Positions 39,419 through 49,266 of a stretch of DNA of 64,000 nucleotides are shown piece after piece. Both the position numbers and the translations under genes were made by a program. The stretch covers positions 1,521,001-1,585,000 of the forward strand of contig NZ_CP102409.1 of assembly GCF_024628725.1 (NCBI RefSeq), given 5' to 3'. Below the pieces are notes generated by a model. It searched no databases. It worked only from the letters and a program-made list of their open reading frames with translations, and had not been told where the DNA came from. Positions within the stretch are counted from its first letter, which is position 1, and each line of letters starts with the position of its first letter. The DNA comes from Ruegeria sp. YS9 (GTDB lineage: Bacteria; Pseudomonadota; Alphaproteobacteria; Rhodobacterales; Rhodobacteraceae).

Positions 39419-40525
39419 ATGAAGCGCCCCCTGTTCATCGGATCCGATATCTACCGCAACTCGACCTACGGTTCAAAACACCCGCTGGCCATCCCGCGGG
39501 TTTCAACTGTCATCGATCTGTGTCGCGAACTGGGATGGTTGACCTCCGAGAACTACCGCGTCAGCCCCTGCGCAAAGCCAAGTGTATTGGAAAGGTTCCA
39601 TACGCCGGACTATATCGCCGCCCTGCAAAAGGCGGAAGCGGACCAGCATGTCACGGACGAAACACGGGATAAATACGGTTTGGGGACGCTGTCGAACCCG
39701 GTCTTTGCCGAGATGTATCGCCGGCCGGCAACCGCCGCCGGTGGTTCCATGCTGGCCGCCGAACTGATCCGGGATGGAGGGATCGTTTTCAACCCTGCGG
39801 GCGGTACGCATCACGGCCTTGCGGACCGGGCGAACGGGTTTTGCTATCTGAACGATCCGGTTCTGGCGATACAGACCCTTTTGAACGCTGGCCTGGATCG
39901 CGTGGTCTATGTCGACATCGACGCCCATCATTGCGATGGGGTTGAACTTGCGTTTCGCGGGTCGGACAGAGTCCGGATGATCTCGGTGCATGAAACGCGG
40001 CGGTGGCCGTTCACGGGCCAACTTGAGGAAGACGCCGGTGGCGCGGCCTTCAACCTGCCGGTTCCAAGACATCTAAATGACGACGAATTCGCCGCCGTTC
40101 TGGATCAATTGATCCTGCCAGCCACCGAGGCGTTCAAACCGCAAGCGATTGTCCTGCAATGCGGGGCCGATGCCGTGGCCGAAGACCCGCTTTCGCGTTT
40201 GACCCTGTCCAACAACGCGCACTGGCGAACGGTCGCGGCGCTGAAACAGCTTTCGGCACGTTTTCTGGTTCTGGGCGGCGGAGGGTACAACCCCTGGTCC
40301 GTAGGGCGATTGTGGAGCGGCGTTTGGGCCACCCTGAATGACTTTGAAGTTCCTGACACACTTGACGACGCTCCACAGAAAATCCTGCGGGATCTGACCT
40401 GGAGCAGGGCCGCAGGACAGGCGCCTCAACCCCACTGGCTGAACAGTTTGCGAGACGCGCCAAACCCCGGCCCCATACGACAGGAAGTGAAGGACGATTT
40501 ACGTCGCCTCACCGCCAGACATTGA
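39419..40525 (+). CDS. Histone deacetylase/AcuC/acetylpolyamine amidohydrolase family protein
   Basis: The 368-residue arginase-fold zinc hydrolase has the active-site histidines in AGGTHHGLADRANGFCYLNDP, metal ligands in YVDIDAHHCDGVELAF and the late VLQCGADAV and LVLGGGGYN motifs. Bacterial members deacetylate acetylated polyamines, acetoin-pathway enzymes or other amides; the sequence alone does not pick the substrate. It appears co-transcribed with the AI-2E gene. Confidence 0.88.
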   Translation: MKRPLFIGSDIYRNSTYGSKHPLAIPRVSTVIDLCRELGWLTSENYRVSPCAKPSVLERFHTPDYIAALQKAEADQHVTDETRDKYGLGTLSNPVFAEMYRRPATAAGGSMLAAELIRDGGIVFNPAGGTHHGLADRANGFCYLNDPVLAIQTLLNAGLDRVVYVDIDAHHCDGVELAFRGSDRVRMISVHETRRWPFTGQLEEDAGGAAFNLPVPRHLNDDEFAAVLDQLILPATEAFKPQAIVLQCGADAVAEDPLSRLTLSNNAHWRTVAALKQLSARFLVLGGGGYNPWSVGRLWSGVWATLNDFEVPDTLDDAPQKILRDLTWSRAAGQAPQPHWLNSLRDAPNPGPIRQEVKDDLRRLTARH

Positions 40526-40544
40526 CAGTAGATCGGCCTGTCAA
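40522..40544. promoter_or_regulatory. Inverted repeat upstream of the MoxR/Bat operon
   Basis: TTGACAG and CTGTCAA form perfect 7-bp arms separated by nine bases, overlapping the stop of the deacetylase-family gene and ending 103 bases before moxR. It could be an operator or a weak hairpin; no T-run follows. Confidence 0.3.
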
Positions 40545-40647
40545 AGCCTGCTAACATTCCGACATTTCGGGATATTCCTGACCGACCCGACCCCTGTTCC
40601 GTCATCAATTCATTTCTTTCAGTTTGGCACCGATTGGACCACCACCT

Positions 40648-41625
40648 ATGAATGCACTTAATCAGATACTTGATCTCAAGGCCCGCATGAGCCAGTCCAT
40701 CATAGGGCAAACCGAGGTCATCGACCGACTGCTGATCGGGATGCTGGCCAACGGAAACCTTCTGATCGAAGGTCTGCCCGGATTGGCCAAAACACGTGCA
40801 GTCAAGGCAATGGCACGCAATCTGGACGCGGAGTTCAGCAGGATCCAGTTCACGCCTGATCTGCTGCCTTCAGACGTGACGGGAACCGAGGTGTTTCAAC
40901 AAACTGATGAGGGCGGCACCTTTCACTTTGAACACGGGCCGATCTTTGCCAACATCGTACTCGCTGACGAGATCAACAGGGCACCGGCAAAGGTGCAGGC
41001 CGCTTTGCTGGAAGCGATGGAAGAACGGCAGGTCACGGTTTCCGGAACCACCCACAAGATGGAACCATTGTTCATCGTGATGGCAACCCAGAACCCCATT
41101 GAACAAGAAGGCACCTATCCCCTGCCCGAAGCGCAGATGGACCGGTTCCTGATGCATGTTCAGATCACCTATCCGCCGGTCGAAGACGAGGTTGAAGTGA
41201 TCCGGCTGGTACGGGGCGAAGAGATCGCCGCCGGGAAAGGCGCGTCAAGCGAGCCACCACCGACGATCCCGCAGGACGCCGTTTTTGCAGCGCGTTCGGA
41301 AATCGGGCAGATCCATGTTTCGGATGCAATGGACCGCTATATGGCCGATCTGGTTCAGGCGACCCGGACGCCTGCGGCGTTCAGCGCAGAACTGGCCAGC
41401 TGGATCGAAATCGGCGCCAGCCCGCGTGCCTCATTGGCATTGGACAAATGCGGTCGGGCGCATGCGTGGATGAACCAGCGTGATTATGTGGACCCTGCGG
41501 ATATTCGAGCCATAGCACATGACGTGTTCCGTCACCGCATCACGCTGAGCTTCGAAGCGCAGGGGAACGCCAAAACGGCAGATGACGTGATCGCGGAAAT
41601 CCTGCGTCTCGTCGCGCTGCCCTGA
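40648..41625 (+). CDS. moxR: MoxR family AAA+ ATPase
   Basis: The 325-residue AAA+ protein has Walker A GLPGLAKT (about 43-50), Walker B IVLADEINRAP, sensor MATQNPIEQEGTYPLPEAQMDRF and an arginine-rich C-terminal lid. MoxR proteins act as chaperones that mature VWA-domain or metalloprotein partners. It opens a six-gene Bat-type operon; DUF58 starts 17 bases later. The ATG at 40648 matches the family N terminus (ILDLKARMSQSIIGQ). Confidence 0.92.
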   Translation: MNALNQILDLKARMSQSIIGQTEVIDRLLIGMLANGNLLIEGLPGLAKTRAVKAMARNLDAEFSRIQFTPDLLPSDVTGTEVFQQTDEGGTFHFEHGPIFANIVLADEINRAPAKVQAALLEAMEERQVTVSGTTHKMEPLFIVMATQNPIEQEGTYPLPEAQMDRFLMHVQITYPPVEDEVEVIRLVRGEEIAAGKGASSEPPPTIPQDAVFAARSEIGQIHVSDAMDRYMADLVQATRTPAAFSAELASWIEIGASPRASLALDKCGRAHAWMNQRDYVDPADIRAIAHDVFRHRITLSFEAQGNAKTADDVIAEILRLVALP

Positions 41626-41642
41626 CGGTTCGGGTTGGCCGG

Positions 41643-42590
41643 GTGCATCAATCCTCAGCATATCCCGATGATCCCCGCATTCACGTCACTGCGGATCACC
41701 TGTTGCGTCTGGAACTGCATTCCCGTGCCCTGAGCTTTTTGCCACGTCAGCCTGCCCGGTCGATCCTGAATGGAACACACGCATCGCGCCTGCGCGGACG
41801 CGGCCTGAACTTCGAAGAATTGCGCAACTACCAACCGGGCGACGACATCCGCACCATTGACTGGAAAGTCACGGCGCGAACCGGTGAGCCCCATGTCAGG
41901 GTCTATACCGAGGAAAAAGACCGCCCTGCCCTGTTGCTGGTCGATCAACGCGTTTCGATGTTTTTCGGAACGGAGGTCTACATGAAATCGGTCATCGCCG
42001 CCGAAGCTGCCGCAATCACCGCGCATCGCGTTCTTGGCCAGGGCGATCGTGTCGGTGGTCTGGTCTTCAACGACACAAGCGTTGCGGAACACAGGCCGCA
42101 GCGCCGCGCTGCTGCGCTCATGCGGTTTCTGTCATCCATCGGGGCTGCCAATTCGGCCTTGCATGCTGCCTTGAACCCGCAACCCACCGTGGCTTTGAAT
42201 GACATGTTGGCGGAAGCCGCGCGCATGTCCCAAACCAACGGGCTGGTTTGCCTGTTTTCCGATTGTGACGGGCTTGACGAAAGATCGGAATCCTTGCTGC
42301 GCCGCATTGCGGTCTCAAACGATCTGATCGTGTTCAATATTGCTGACAAAACAGCAAAGGGACTGGCGCCCGATCTGAAACTCACGGTCTCGGACGGGCG
42401 CGACCAGATCGAAATCGACAGCTCCGACCCCGAATTGTCCGGGAAAATTCGCAAGTCCATGGAGGACAGGTTGAACCACCTGCATACATGGTCCCGGCGA
42501 TACGGTTTTCCCGTTGTTCCTTTGACAACCGCGGAACCCGCCCTGGATCAGTTGCTGTATCTGTTCGGGCATCGCAGGGGGCAGAAATGA
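41643..42590 (+). CDS. DUF58 domain protein of the Bat operon
   Basis: The 315-residue protein carries the DUF58 signature (LNFEELRNYQPGDDIRTIDWKVTARTGEPHVRVYTEEKDRP, residues about 57-97 in outline) within a VWA-like fold. These proteins are usual MoxR partners. It appears to start with GTG at 41643; no ATG precedes the conserved region. Its stop overlaps the next gene by four bases (ATGA). Confidence 0.88.
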   Translation: MHQSSAYPDDPRIHVTADHLLRLELHSRALSFLPRQPARSILNGTHASRLRGRGLNFEELRNYQPGDDIRTIDWKVTARTGEPHVRVYTEEKDRPALLLVDQRVSMFFGTEVYMKSVIAAEAAAITAHRVLGQGDRVGGLVFNDTSVAEHRPQRRAAALMRFLSSIGAANSALHAALNPQPTVALNDMLAEAARMSQTNGLVCLFSDCDGLDERSESLLRRIAVSNDLIVFNIADKTAKGLAPDLKLTVSDGRDQIEIDSSDPELSGKIRKSMEDRLNHLHTWSRRYGFPVVPLTTAEPALDQLLYLFGHRRGQK

Positions 42591-43060
42591 GCATCGACAC
42601 GACAGGGAAATCTCTGGTTGATCTGTTGAATATGCTCGAGCCGGCACCGGAACCCACGACTATTTCGATGGTTCCACAGACATGGGGATGGTTGGCGCTG
42701 GCCGTTATACTGCTTGGGTTTGTTGGACTGGTCTGTGTTCTTTTCGTCCGGCGAAGGCGGGCGAACGCGTATCGACACCAAGCGCTGGCCGAGCTGGCAG
42801 ACCCGGATATCACGTCGGCAAAGGTTGCCGAAATCCTTCGCCGCACCGCGTTGGTCGCATATCCGCGCAAGCAGGTTGCAGGGATCCACGGGGATGATTG
42901 GTTGAGCTTCCTTTCGCAAACATCTGATGATTCCACATTTTTATCGAACATAGGACAATCACTGATCGAAGCGCCGTACAAGGACCTGCCGCCAAACCGC
43001 GCCTTGACACAACTTGCTCGGCATTGGGTCAAGTCCCATAAACCGCATCGGGGACCGTGA
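42587..43060 (+). CDS. DUF4381 small membrane protein of the Bat operon
   Basis: The 157-residue protein has one membrane helix (WLALAVILLGFVGLVCVLFV, about 33-52) followed by a basic RRRRANAYR segment and a helical cytoplasmic domain (AEILRRTALVAYPRKQVAGIHGDDWLSFL). This is the DUF4381 layout seen between DUF58 and VWA genes. It is coupled by overlap to both neighbours (ATGA upstream, TGATG downstream). Confidence 0.88.
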   Translation: MSIDTTGKSLVDLLNMLEPAPEPTTISMVPQTWGWLALAVILLGFVGLVCVLFVRRRRANAYRHQALAELADPDITSAKVAEILRRTALVAYPRKQVAGIHGDDWLSFLSQTSDDSTFLSNIGQSLIEAPYKDLPPNRALTQLARHWVKSHKPHRGP

Positions 43061-44043
43061 TGTTTTCCTTCTCTGCGCCTTGGGTGTTTTTGCTCCTGCC
43101 GCTGCCGGTGCTGGTCTACGCCATTGCTCCGCCCCGGCGGGAAACAACCGCGTCCATTCGCATTCCGTTTTTCCGCCGCGTAGCCCAGGCGGCCTGTGTC
43201 GAGCCGCAATCCGGGTCAATGATCCGAACCCGGGCCCGGCTGCAAACAGCAAGCGCCGCCTTGATATGGATTCTGTTGGTTCTGGCGCTGGCGCGTCCGG
43301 AGCGTCTGGGCGATCCCGTCGTGATGGAAAAATCAGCCCGCGATGTGGTTTTGGCACTGGATATCTCTGGCTCGATGGATCAGCGCGACTTTCAGACCGG
43401 ATCCGGTGCCCCGATGCAAAGGCTGGACGCGGTCAAAGAGGTTCTGAAGCAATTCATCTCTGAAAGAGATGGTGACAGGATGGCGCTGATCATCTTTGGA
43501 ACACGCGCATTCATTCAAGCGCCTTTCACGGAAGATCTGAACAGTTTGAATGGGTTCCTGGACCAAACTCAAGTTGGCATGGCAGGTCCGAACACCGCTT
43601 TGGGCGATGCCATAGGACTTGGCATTCGAACCTTTGAATCCAGCGAGGTTGACCAGCGCCTGATGATCGTACTCAGCGATGGCGCCGATACGTCCAGTCG
43701 CATGACACCGGTCAATGCTTCGGCCATTGCTGCGGAAAAGAACGTGGTTGTCTATACGATTGGTGTCGGAGACCCGAATGCCACGGGCGAAGACCGCGTC
43801 GATCTTCAGGCATTGAAGGACATAGCCGATCGCACAGGCGGAGAGTATTTCTTTGCCGACGATGCAACGGCCCTTGAACAGACCTATGAACGCATTGATT
43901 CACTGAACCCCAGAATTGTGGAAACGCAAAGCTATCGCCCCAAACAAAGCCTTGCCCATATTCCGTTGCTATTCGCGCTGATCGTCATTTTGGTCAGCAT
44001 GGCCGGGTTTCATTTCTCACAGCGACACCAGGGGGCCGTTTGA
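43060..44043 (+). CDS. batA: VWA-domain membrane protein, BatA-like
   Basis: The 327-residue protein has two N-terminal helices, a von Willebrand A domain with an intact metal site (D101, S103 and S105 in LALDISGSMD) and a C-terminal helix (IPLLFALIVILVSMAGF). In Bat (Bacteroides aerotolerance) operons BatA and BatB form a membrane complex acted on by MoxR. I chose the ATG of the TGATG overlap; a GTG one codon earlier is possible. Confidence 0.9.
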   Translation: MFSFSAPWVFLLLPLPVLVYAIAPPRRETTASIRIPFFRRVAQAACVEPQSGSMIRTRARLQTASAALIWILLVLALARPERLGDPVVMEKSARDVVLALDISGSMDQRDFQTGSGAPMQRLDAVKEVLKQFISERDGDRMALIIFGTRAFIQAPFTEDLNSLNGFLDQTQVGMAGPNTALGDAIGLGIRTFESSEVDQRLMIVLSDGADTSSRMTPVNASAIAAEKNVVVYTIGVGDPNATGEDRVDLQALKDIADRTGGEYFFADDATALEQTYERIDSLNPRIVETQSYRPKQSLAHIPLLFALIVILVSMAGFHFSQRHQGAV

Positions 44044-44045
44044 CG

Positions 44046-45542
44046 ATGGATCTGGCTGATTTCCATTTTATCCGAGGCTATTACCTGCTGCTTCTCATCC
44101 CCATCTTTGCGTTGTGGTGGCGGATCAGACCCAGACCGATGGCAGAAACCAAACGGCCGTCAGGGATCGCCCCGCATCTTGCCGAGGCCTTGCTGCTGGG
44201 CAAGGAAGAAAACCGGCGCGTCCAGCCCATTGACGTTGCGATGATCATTGCGGCGCTTGTCACATTGGCGGCCTCGGGCCCGACTTGGTCGCGTGCGCCC
44301 AACCCGCTGATCGCGGATACGGCTCCGTTGGTGATCGCTCTCAAAGTCACCGACGGCATGGAAAGCTCGGACCTTGCGCCATCCCGGCTGGATCGGGCAC
44401 GGTTCAAGATTTCCGACCTGATCAACGAACGCGCCGGTGCTCGAACCGCCCTGATCGCCTATGCAGGAACCCCGCATCGCGTTGCCCCTTTGACCGAAGA
44501 TGCGAACATACTTCGTCCGTTGCTTGAGGGGTTGACGCCCGAGGTGATGCCGAAGGACGGCGATGCCGCGGCCGATGCGCTTGCGTTGGCTCTGTCCATT
44601 CTGGATGACAGCGACGGTCCGGGGGCTGTGTTGTTCGTGCTGGATGACCTCGATCCATCTCAGGTATCTGGGTTAAACGCTTCGAATACTGATATTTTCT
44701 TTCTCACCATGCTGCCTGACGGTGGTCGTATTGCTCAGTTGGACAACCTCCAGAATGCATCAGTGGTGGCGTTTTCGTACGACGACCGGGACGTCACTCA
44801 ACTGACGCGCCGTATCCAATCAGCCTATACAGCCGCCCTGGATGACGATGACCGCCTGGACTGGCAGGACAAAGGCTGGATTCTGGCCTGGCCTGCTGCA
44901 CTGCTGTCCCTGCTATGGTTCCGGAAAGGCTGGGTGGTCCGATGGGCAATTCTGGCTTTGATTGTGTTGCCCACATCCGGAGCGCGCGCAGAAGGATGGA
45001 GAGACTGGTTTTTCACCCCTGACCAACAGGGCCAGATTGCGATGAACCAAAAACGGTTTGGCGACGCGGCCGAGATGTTCGAAGACCCATATCACAAGGG
45101 ATATGCCTATCTCAGGGATGGTCAATACGAAAAGGCGTCGTCCGTCTTTTCCACGCTGGACACGCCGGAAGCTGCGTTTGCCGAAGGAATGGCCCAAATA
45201 AGGAACCGCGAGTATCGCCCAGCCATATCGGCGTTCGAAACCGCCTTGGAACGTCGCCCCGACTGGCCCGAAGCCCAACATAATCTCGACGTATCCAAAG
45301 CCATCCTGGACTATGTCGAAACGACGCGCGAACAGTCCGATACCGGCGAAGAAGCTGGCATCGGTGCAGATGATACGGTGTTTGACAACGACGCAGCACG
45401 CGGCAGTGACACCACGGTTCAAGCCGCCAAGGACCGGCCGCAGTCACTGTCCGCCGACCAGTGGATCAGTATGATCGACACCGATATGCAGGATTTTCTG
45501 AAAAACCGTTTCCTGTTGGAGAATCAGGAGCAAACAGAATGA
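44046..45542 (+). CDS. batB: VWA-TPR membrane protein, BatB/BatC fusion-like
   Basis: The 498-residue protein has N-terminal helices, a VWA-like domain (about 90-250), further helices near 290-320, then TPR repeats (AEMFEDPYHKGYAYLRDGQYEKASSVFSTL, and ERRPDWPEAQHNLDVSKAILDYV). The order matches a BatB-BatC fusion. The metal-site motif is degraded: where BatA has DISGS this protein has KVTDG. It probably lost metal binding and acts as a structural partner. ATG 44046 lies two bases after the batA stop; the stop overlaps batD. Confidence 0.85.
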   Translation: MDLADFHFIRGYYLLLLIPIFALWWRIRPRPMAETKRPSGIAPHLAEALLLGKEENRRVQPIDVAMIIAALVTLAASGPTWSRAPNPLIADTAPLVIALKVTDGMESSDLAPSRLDRARFKISDLINERAGARTALIAYAGTPHRVAPLTEDANILRPLLEGLTPEVMPKDGDAAADALALALSILDDSDGPGAVLFVLDDLDPSQVSGLNASNTDIFFLTMLPDGGRIAQLDNLQNASVVAFSYDDRDVTQLTRRIQSAYTAALDDDDRLDWQDKGWILAWPAALLSLLWFRKGWVVRWAILALIVLPTSGARAEGWRDWFFTPDQQGQIAMNQKRFGDAAEMFEDPYHKGYAYLRDGQYEKASSVFSTLDTPEAAFAEGMAQIRNREYRPAISAFETALERRPDWPEAQHNLDVSKAILDYVETTREQSDTGEEAGIGADDTVFDNDAARGSDTTVQAAKDRPQSLSADQWISMIDTDMQDFLKNRFLLENQEQTE

Positions 45543-46768
45543 GATACCTTGCTGTCTTCATTCTGCTGATGCCGGTTTCCTTGTCCGCACAGGACAGTTC
45601 ATCCTACCAACCGCAGGTTTCAGTAGACATCCCGAACCAGGCCGTCATCGTCGGCCAGCCCGCCATCGTCCGCATCAAGGTTCTGGTTCCGACCTTCATG
45701 CCGCAACCGCCCGTATTCCCATCATTGGAGCAACAAAACATCCTGGTTCGCCTGCCTGAAAGGGCTTCTGGTCCGGTAAGCGAAACGGTGGACGGAGAGA
45801 CGTGGTCGGGGGTGCAGCGCAGTTATCGCCTGTATCCGTTGGCACCAGGGCCGGTCGCGTATGACGCGCAAGAGGTTGTCGTGACATTTGCCGATCCGCA
45901 GTCCAATGATCCGGTTCAGGTTTCGATGGCGCTTCCCCCCATACAGCTCAATGCAGAAATCCCGGATGGCGCACAGGGTCTTGACCCGCTGATCATCGCA
46001 AGCGGTTTCTCTCTTGATCAGAAGCTAGACGGTCCGACCGATATGCAGGCCGGCGATTCCATCACGCGCGAGATAAGCGCGCAGATCTCTGGCACCACGG
46101 CCCTGACAATCCCGGCGCTGACGCCGCAGGATCAAAGCCAACTGCTTCGTGCCTATCCCAAGGAACCCCGCTTTTCAGAAACAGAGGACCGGGGCATCCT
46201 GTCCGGGCAGCGGGTCGAAGAAACCGTGTACATCGCCCAAGATGGTGGCGACACACAATTGTCGGCCGTTTCGATCGACTGGTTCAATCTGGACACCGGT
46301 CAGATCGAAACGGCATCACTTCCCGCGACCACGCTTTCACTGACACCCCCCAAGCGACAGCCACCAGACGCGAAAACCATCATCAAATCAGTTCTTTTCC
46401 TTGTCATTGCTGTATTCGCATTTTGGACATTGGGAAGGTTTCTGCGCCCGCGCTATGCAACCTGGAAAACGGAACGGCGCCGCAGGTATCTGGCTTCGGA
46501 GAGATATGCCGTCGATGCCTTGCAATCCGCTTTGCACTCACGGGATCTGCGCGCGGTTTATCAGGCATTGGATCTTTGGAAATCACGCAGCGCGCATCCC
46601 GAGCGTTCTTTGGATCTTGAGAACAGCCTGATGAAGATCGGTGCTGCGCGGTATTCAGCGACGGCTGGCAACAGCCCGGAAGATTGGCAAGCGGCCATGC
46701 AACACCTGGGTGCACTGAACAGCGCAAAAGAACGCAAGGGCGGGTCTTTGCCCCCGCTCAACCCTTAG
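45539..46768 (+). CDS. batD: BatD-like protein (oxygen tolerance family)
   Basis: The 409-residue protein has a signal peptide (MRYLAVFILLMPVSLSAQ), a beta-rich periplasmic region (VSVDIPNQAVIVGQPAIVRIKVLVP, ISAQISGTTALTIPALTP), one membrane helix near the C terminus (SVLFLVIAVFAFWTLGRFL) and a helical cytoplasmic tail. This is the BatD layout. ATG 45539 overlaps the batB stop by four bases. It closes the operon and faces the Crp/Fnr gene three bases away. Confidence 0.87.
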   Translation: MRYLAVFILLMPVSLSAQDSSSYQPQVSVDIPNQAVIVGQPAIVRIKVLVPTFMPQPPVFPSLEQQNILVRLPERASGPVSETVDGETWSGVQRSYRLYPLAPGPVAYDAQEVVVTFADPQSNDPVQVSMALPPIQLNAEIPDGAQGLDPLIIASGFSLDQKLDGPTDMQAGDSITREISAQISGTTALTIPALTPQDQSQLLRAYPKEPRFSETEDRGILSGQRVEETVYIAQDGGDTQLSAVSIDWFNLDTGQIETASLPATTLSLTPPKRQPPDAKTIIKSVLFLVIAVFAFWTLGRFLRPRYATWKTERRRRYLASERYAVDALQSALHSRDLRAVYQALDLWKSRSAHPERSLDLENSLMKIGAARYSATAGNSPEDWQAAMQHLGALNSAKERKGGSLPPLNP

Positions 46769-46771
46769 ATT

Positions 46772-47452
46772 TCAACTTTGACAGTTGCTGATCAGCTTGC
46801 GCCGGTCGATCAACCGTAGCCGGCCATAGCCCAATTCCACGAGGCCCAGATCCGCCAGGTGGTGCAGATGCCGGTGCAACGTCGGCTGAGATACCGCAAC
46901 CATTTCAGCAAGCTCTTCCTGAGACACGACAATCCACCCATCAGATTTCAAGGTGCCTTCATCAAGATGCAACAGGCGCAGCACCAGACGCTTTTCAGAC
47001 CCCGTAACCGCAAGGTTGGCCATGATGCGCAGTGCGGTCTTCATGTTTTCATGCGTCAACGCATAGAAATCACGGATGTATTCCGGGTTTTTCCGAACCA
47101 ATCTTGCCACGCGGGAACCGGGAAAAAACAACGTGCGGGTCTTTTGCGTTGTCACGACGCTGACCAGCCGTTTCGCCCCGGAGAAAAGCGCAAGATCCCC
47201 GATCCAGAAACCCGATCCATCCTGATGCAAGACGAATTCCCGTCCGTCATCGGCAGGTGCGGTGATCTGAAGCGAGCCTGAAAGCACCGCGAAAATACCA
47301 TTGGCCTGATCGCCGTGGTGGTAAAGGGTTTCTCCGGAATCGAAGGTTCTGTGAACTGCGACGGTCATAAGATCATTCTGAAACCTTGAATCGCGCGCGC
47401 CAAACCATTCGGTTTGGGTCAGAATCCGCATATCCTCATCAGAATCAAACAT
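46772..47452 (-). CDS. Crp/Fnr family transcriptional regulator
   Basis: The 226-residue protein has a cyclic-nucleotide-binding-like beta roll (FDSGETLYHHGDQANGIFAVLSGSLQI, then GSGFWIGDLALFSG) and a C-terminal winged helix (VSQEELAEMVAVSQPTLHRHLHHLADLGLVELGYGRLRLID). It lacks the N-terminal cysteine cluster of Fnr, so it does not look like an oxygen-sensing Fe-S protein. It is divergent from the sulfatase gene, which it may control; the shared 198-bp region is AT-rich. Confidence 0.88.
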   Translation of the reverse strand: MFDSDEDMRILTQTEWFGARDSRFQNDLMTVAVHRTFDSGETLYHHGDQANGIFAVLSGSLQITAPADDGREFVLHQDGSGFWIGDLALFSGAKRLVSVVTTQKTRTLFFPGSRVARLVRKNPEYIRDFYALTHENMKTALRIMANLAVTGSEKRLVLRLLHLDEGTLKSDGWIVVSQEELAEMVAVSQPTLHRHLHHLADLGLVELGYGRLRLIDRRKLISNCQS

Positions 47453-47650
47453 TTGTATCTTTCAAAATAATCATATGATAAGTTTTCGATACGTTTCATC
47501 GCTTAAAATAACTGTGTTCACTGCTCGAACAAGTATCTGTTTTTTGTGCGGGCAATCAACAACTTGCTTGCAGCTTCAAAGTATAGGCTCGCGGCTTCAA
47601 TTATATTTTCTTTTCCGGGTCGTTAAGACCCGACTGATCAGGAGCACTTC
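47453..47650. promoter_or_regulatory. AT-rich divergent promoter region between Crp/Fnr and sulfatase genes
   Basis: The 198-bp gap is clearly richer in A and T than its surroundings. It contains the 10-bp palindrome ATCATATGAT at 47470-47479, close to the Crp/Fnr start, which may be an autoregulatory site. No canonical Crp or Fnr box is obvious. Confidence 0.4.
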
Positions 47651-49252
47651 ATGTCATCTCCACGAATGATTGCAGACAATTGGCGCAGAACACTGCGCCG
47701 GTTCGCCGTGGCGACCGTTACTGTCGCCCTTGCCGTGCCCGCCTGGGCGCAGGATCAAAAACCCAATATTCTTGTGATATGGGGCGACGACATCGGTCAA
47801 TCCAACATCTCTGCCTACACCATGGGCCTGATGGGATATCAAACTCCCAATATCGACAGGGTTGCCAAGGAAGGCATGATCTTTACCGACTACTACGGTG
47901 AACAATCCTGTACGGCTGGTCGGTCCTCGTTCATCATGGGCCAGTCTGTGTTCCGCACCGGATTGTCCAAAGTTGGTTTGCCGGGCGCGAAAGAGGGCAT
48001 GCAGGTTGAAGATCCAACGATTGCCGGCCTACTAAAAGCTCAAGGCTATGCAACCGGTCAGTTTGGAAAGAACCACTTGGGCGATCGGGACGAAATGTTG
48101 CCGACCAATCATGGGTTTGATGAGTTTTTCGGAAATCTCTACCACCTGAACGCCGAGGAAGAGCCTGAAAACGAAGACTACCCCCAAAACCCGGAATTCC
48201 GCGAACGGTTCGGTCCGCGCGGGGTCATAAAATCCAGTGCTGACGGAATGATCGAAGACACCGGCCCACTGACCAAAAAGCGTATGGAAACGGTGGATGA
48301 CGAAACGGTTGCGGCCGCGCTCGACTTCATCACGCGCAAAACGGAAGAAGGTGTTCCGTGGTTTGTTTGGTGGTCCGGCACCAGAATGCACTTCCGTACT
48401 CATGTCAAAGACGAAATGCGCACGAAAGCCGACGAAATCGCCGGCAAGCATATGGATGAATACCAAGCAGGGATGATCGAGCATGACATGCATGTCGGCC
48501 AATTCCTTGCCCTGCTGGATGAACTGGGGATCGCGGACAACACGATCGTTCATTATTCCACCGACAACGGCCCGCACATGAACACCTGGCCGGATGCGGC
48601 GATGACACCGTTCCGAGGGGAAAAGAACACAAACTACGAAGGTGGTTGGCGTGTTCCGTCAATGGTACGCTGGCCCGGCAAAATCGACGCCGGCTCGGTC
48701 AGCAACGAGATCATGCATCACATGGACTGGTTGCCGACCTATTTGGCGGTTGCAGGTAATCCGAACATCAAGGAACAGCTGCTTGAAGGGATCACCGTGG
48801 CCGAAGTTGGCGGCGGACGCGACTACAAAGTGCATTTGGATGGATACAACTTCCTGCCGTACCTGACGGGTGAAACAGATGAAGGCCCACGTCACGAGAT
48901 TTTCTACTTCTCCGACGATGGTGATCTGACTGCGTTGCGTTACGATGACTGGAAGGCAGTGTTTCTTGAGCACCGCTATCCGCAGACTTTGCGTGCTTGG
49001 GCCGAGCCCTGGACCGAACTGCGTATTCCGTTGCTCTTCAACCTGCGCCGCGATCCGTACGAACGGTCCAATGTCACTTCCAACACCTACTGGGATTGGT
49101 ATATCGACCGTGTTTACCTACTGCTGCCTGCGGCAGAATATGTGGGCCAGTTCCTGGAAACATTCGAAGAGTTCCCGCCGCGTCAGAAGCCGGGCAGCTT
49201 TACGATTGGCGACGCCAAGGACAAGATCTTCAGTCAGGTCGGCTCCAAGTAA
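47651..49252 (+). CDS. Secreted type I (formylglycine) sulfatase
   Basis: The 533-residue protein has a signal peptide ending AWA-Q near residue 34. The alkaline-phosphatase-fold motifs are present: metal-binding NILVIWGDDIG (D46, D47), and the sulfatase signature SCTAGR with C87 as the residue converted to formylglycine and R91 following. Later motifs include QFGKNHLGD and YSTDNGPH. It removes sulfate from an organic ester in the periplasm or outside. The cysteine form needs a formylglycine-generating enzyme, which is not in the window. Its substrate is unknown. Confidence 0.9.
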   Translation: MSSPRMIADNWRRTLRRFAVATVTVALAVPAWAQDQKPNILVIWGDDIGQSNISAYTMGLMGYQTPNIDRVAKEGMIFTDYYGEQSCTAGRSSFIMGQSVFRTGLSKVGLPGAKEGMQVEDPTIAGLLKAQGYATGQFGKNHLGDRDEMLPTNHGFDEFFGNLYHLNAEEEPENEDYPQNPEFRERFGPRGVIKSSADGMIEDTGPLTKKRMETVDDETVAAALDFITRKTEEGVPWFVWWSGTRMHFRTHVKDEMRTKADEIAGKHMDEYQAGMIEHDMHVGQFLALLDELGIADNTIVHYSTDNGPHMNTWPDAAMTPFRGEKNTNYEGGWRVPSMVRWPGKIDAGSVSNEIMHHMDWLPTYLAVAGNPNIKEQLLEGITVAEVGGGRDYKVHLDGYNFLPYLTGETDEGPRHEIFYFSDDGDLTALRYDDWKAVFLEHRYPQTLRAWAEPWTELRIPLLFNLRRDPYERSNVTSNTYWDWYIDRVYLLLPAAEYVGQFLETFEEFPPRQKPGSFTIGDAKDKIFSQVGSK

Positions 49253-49266
49253 AATCGCGACACCTG

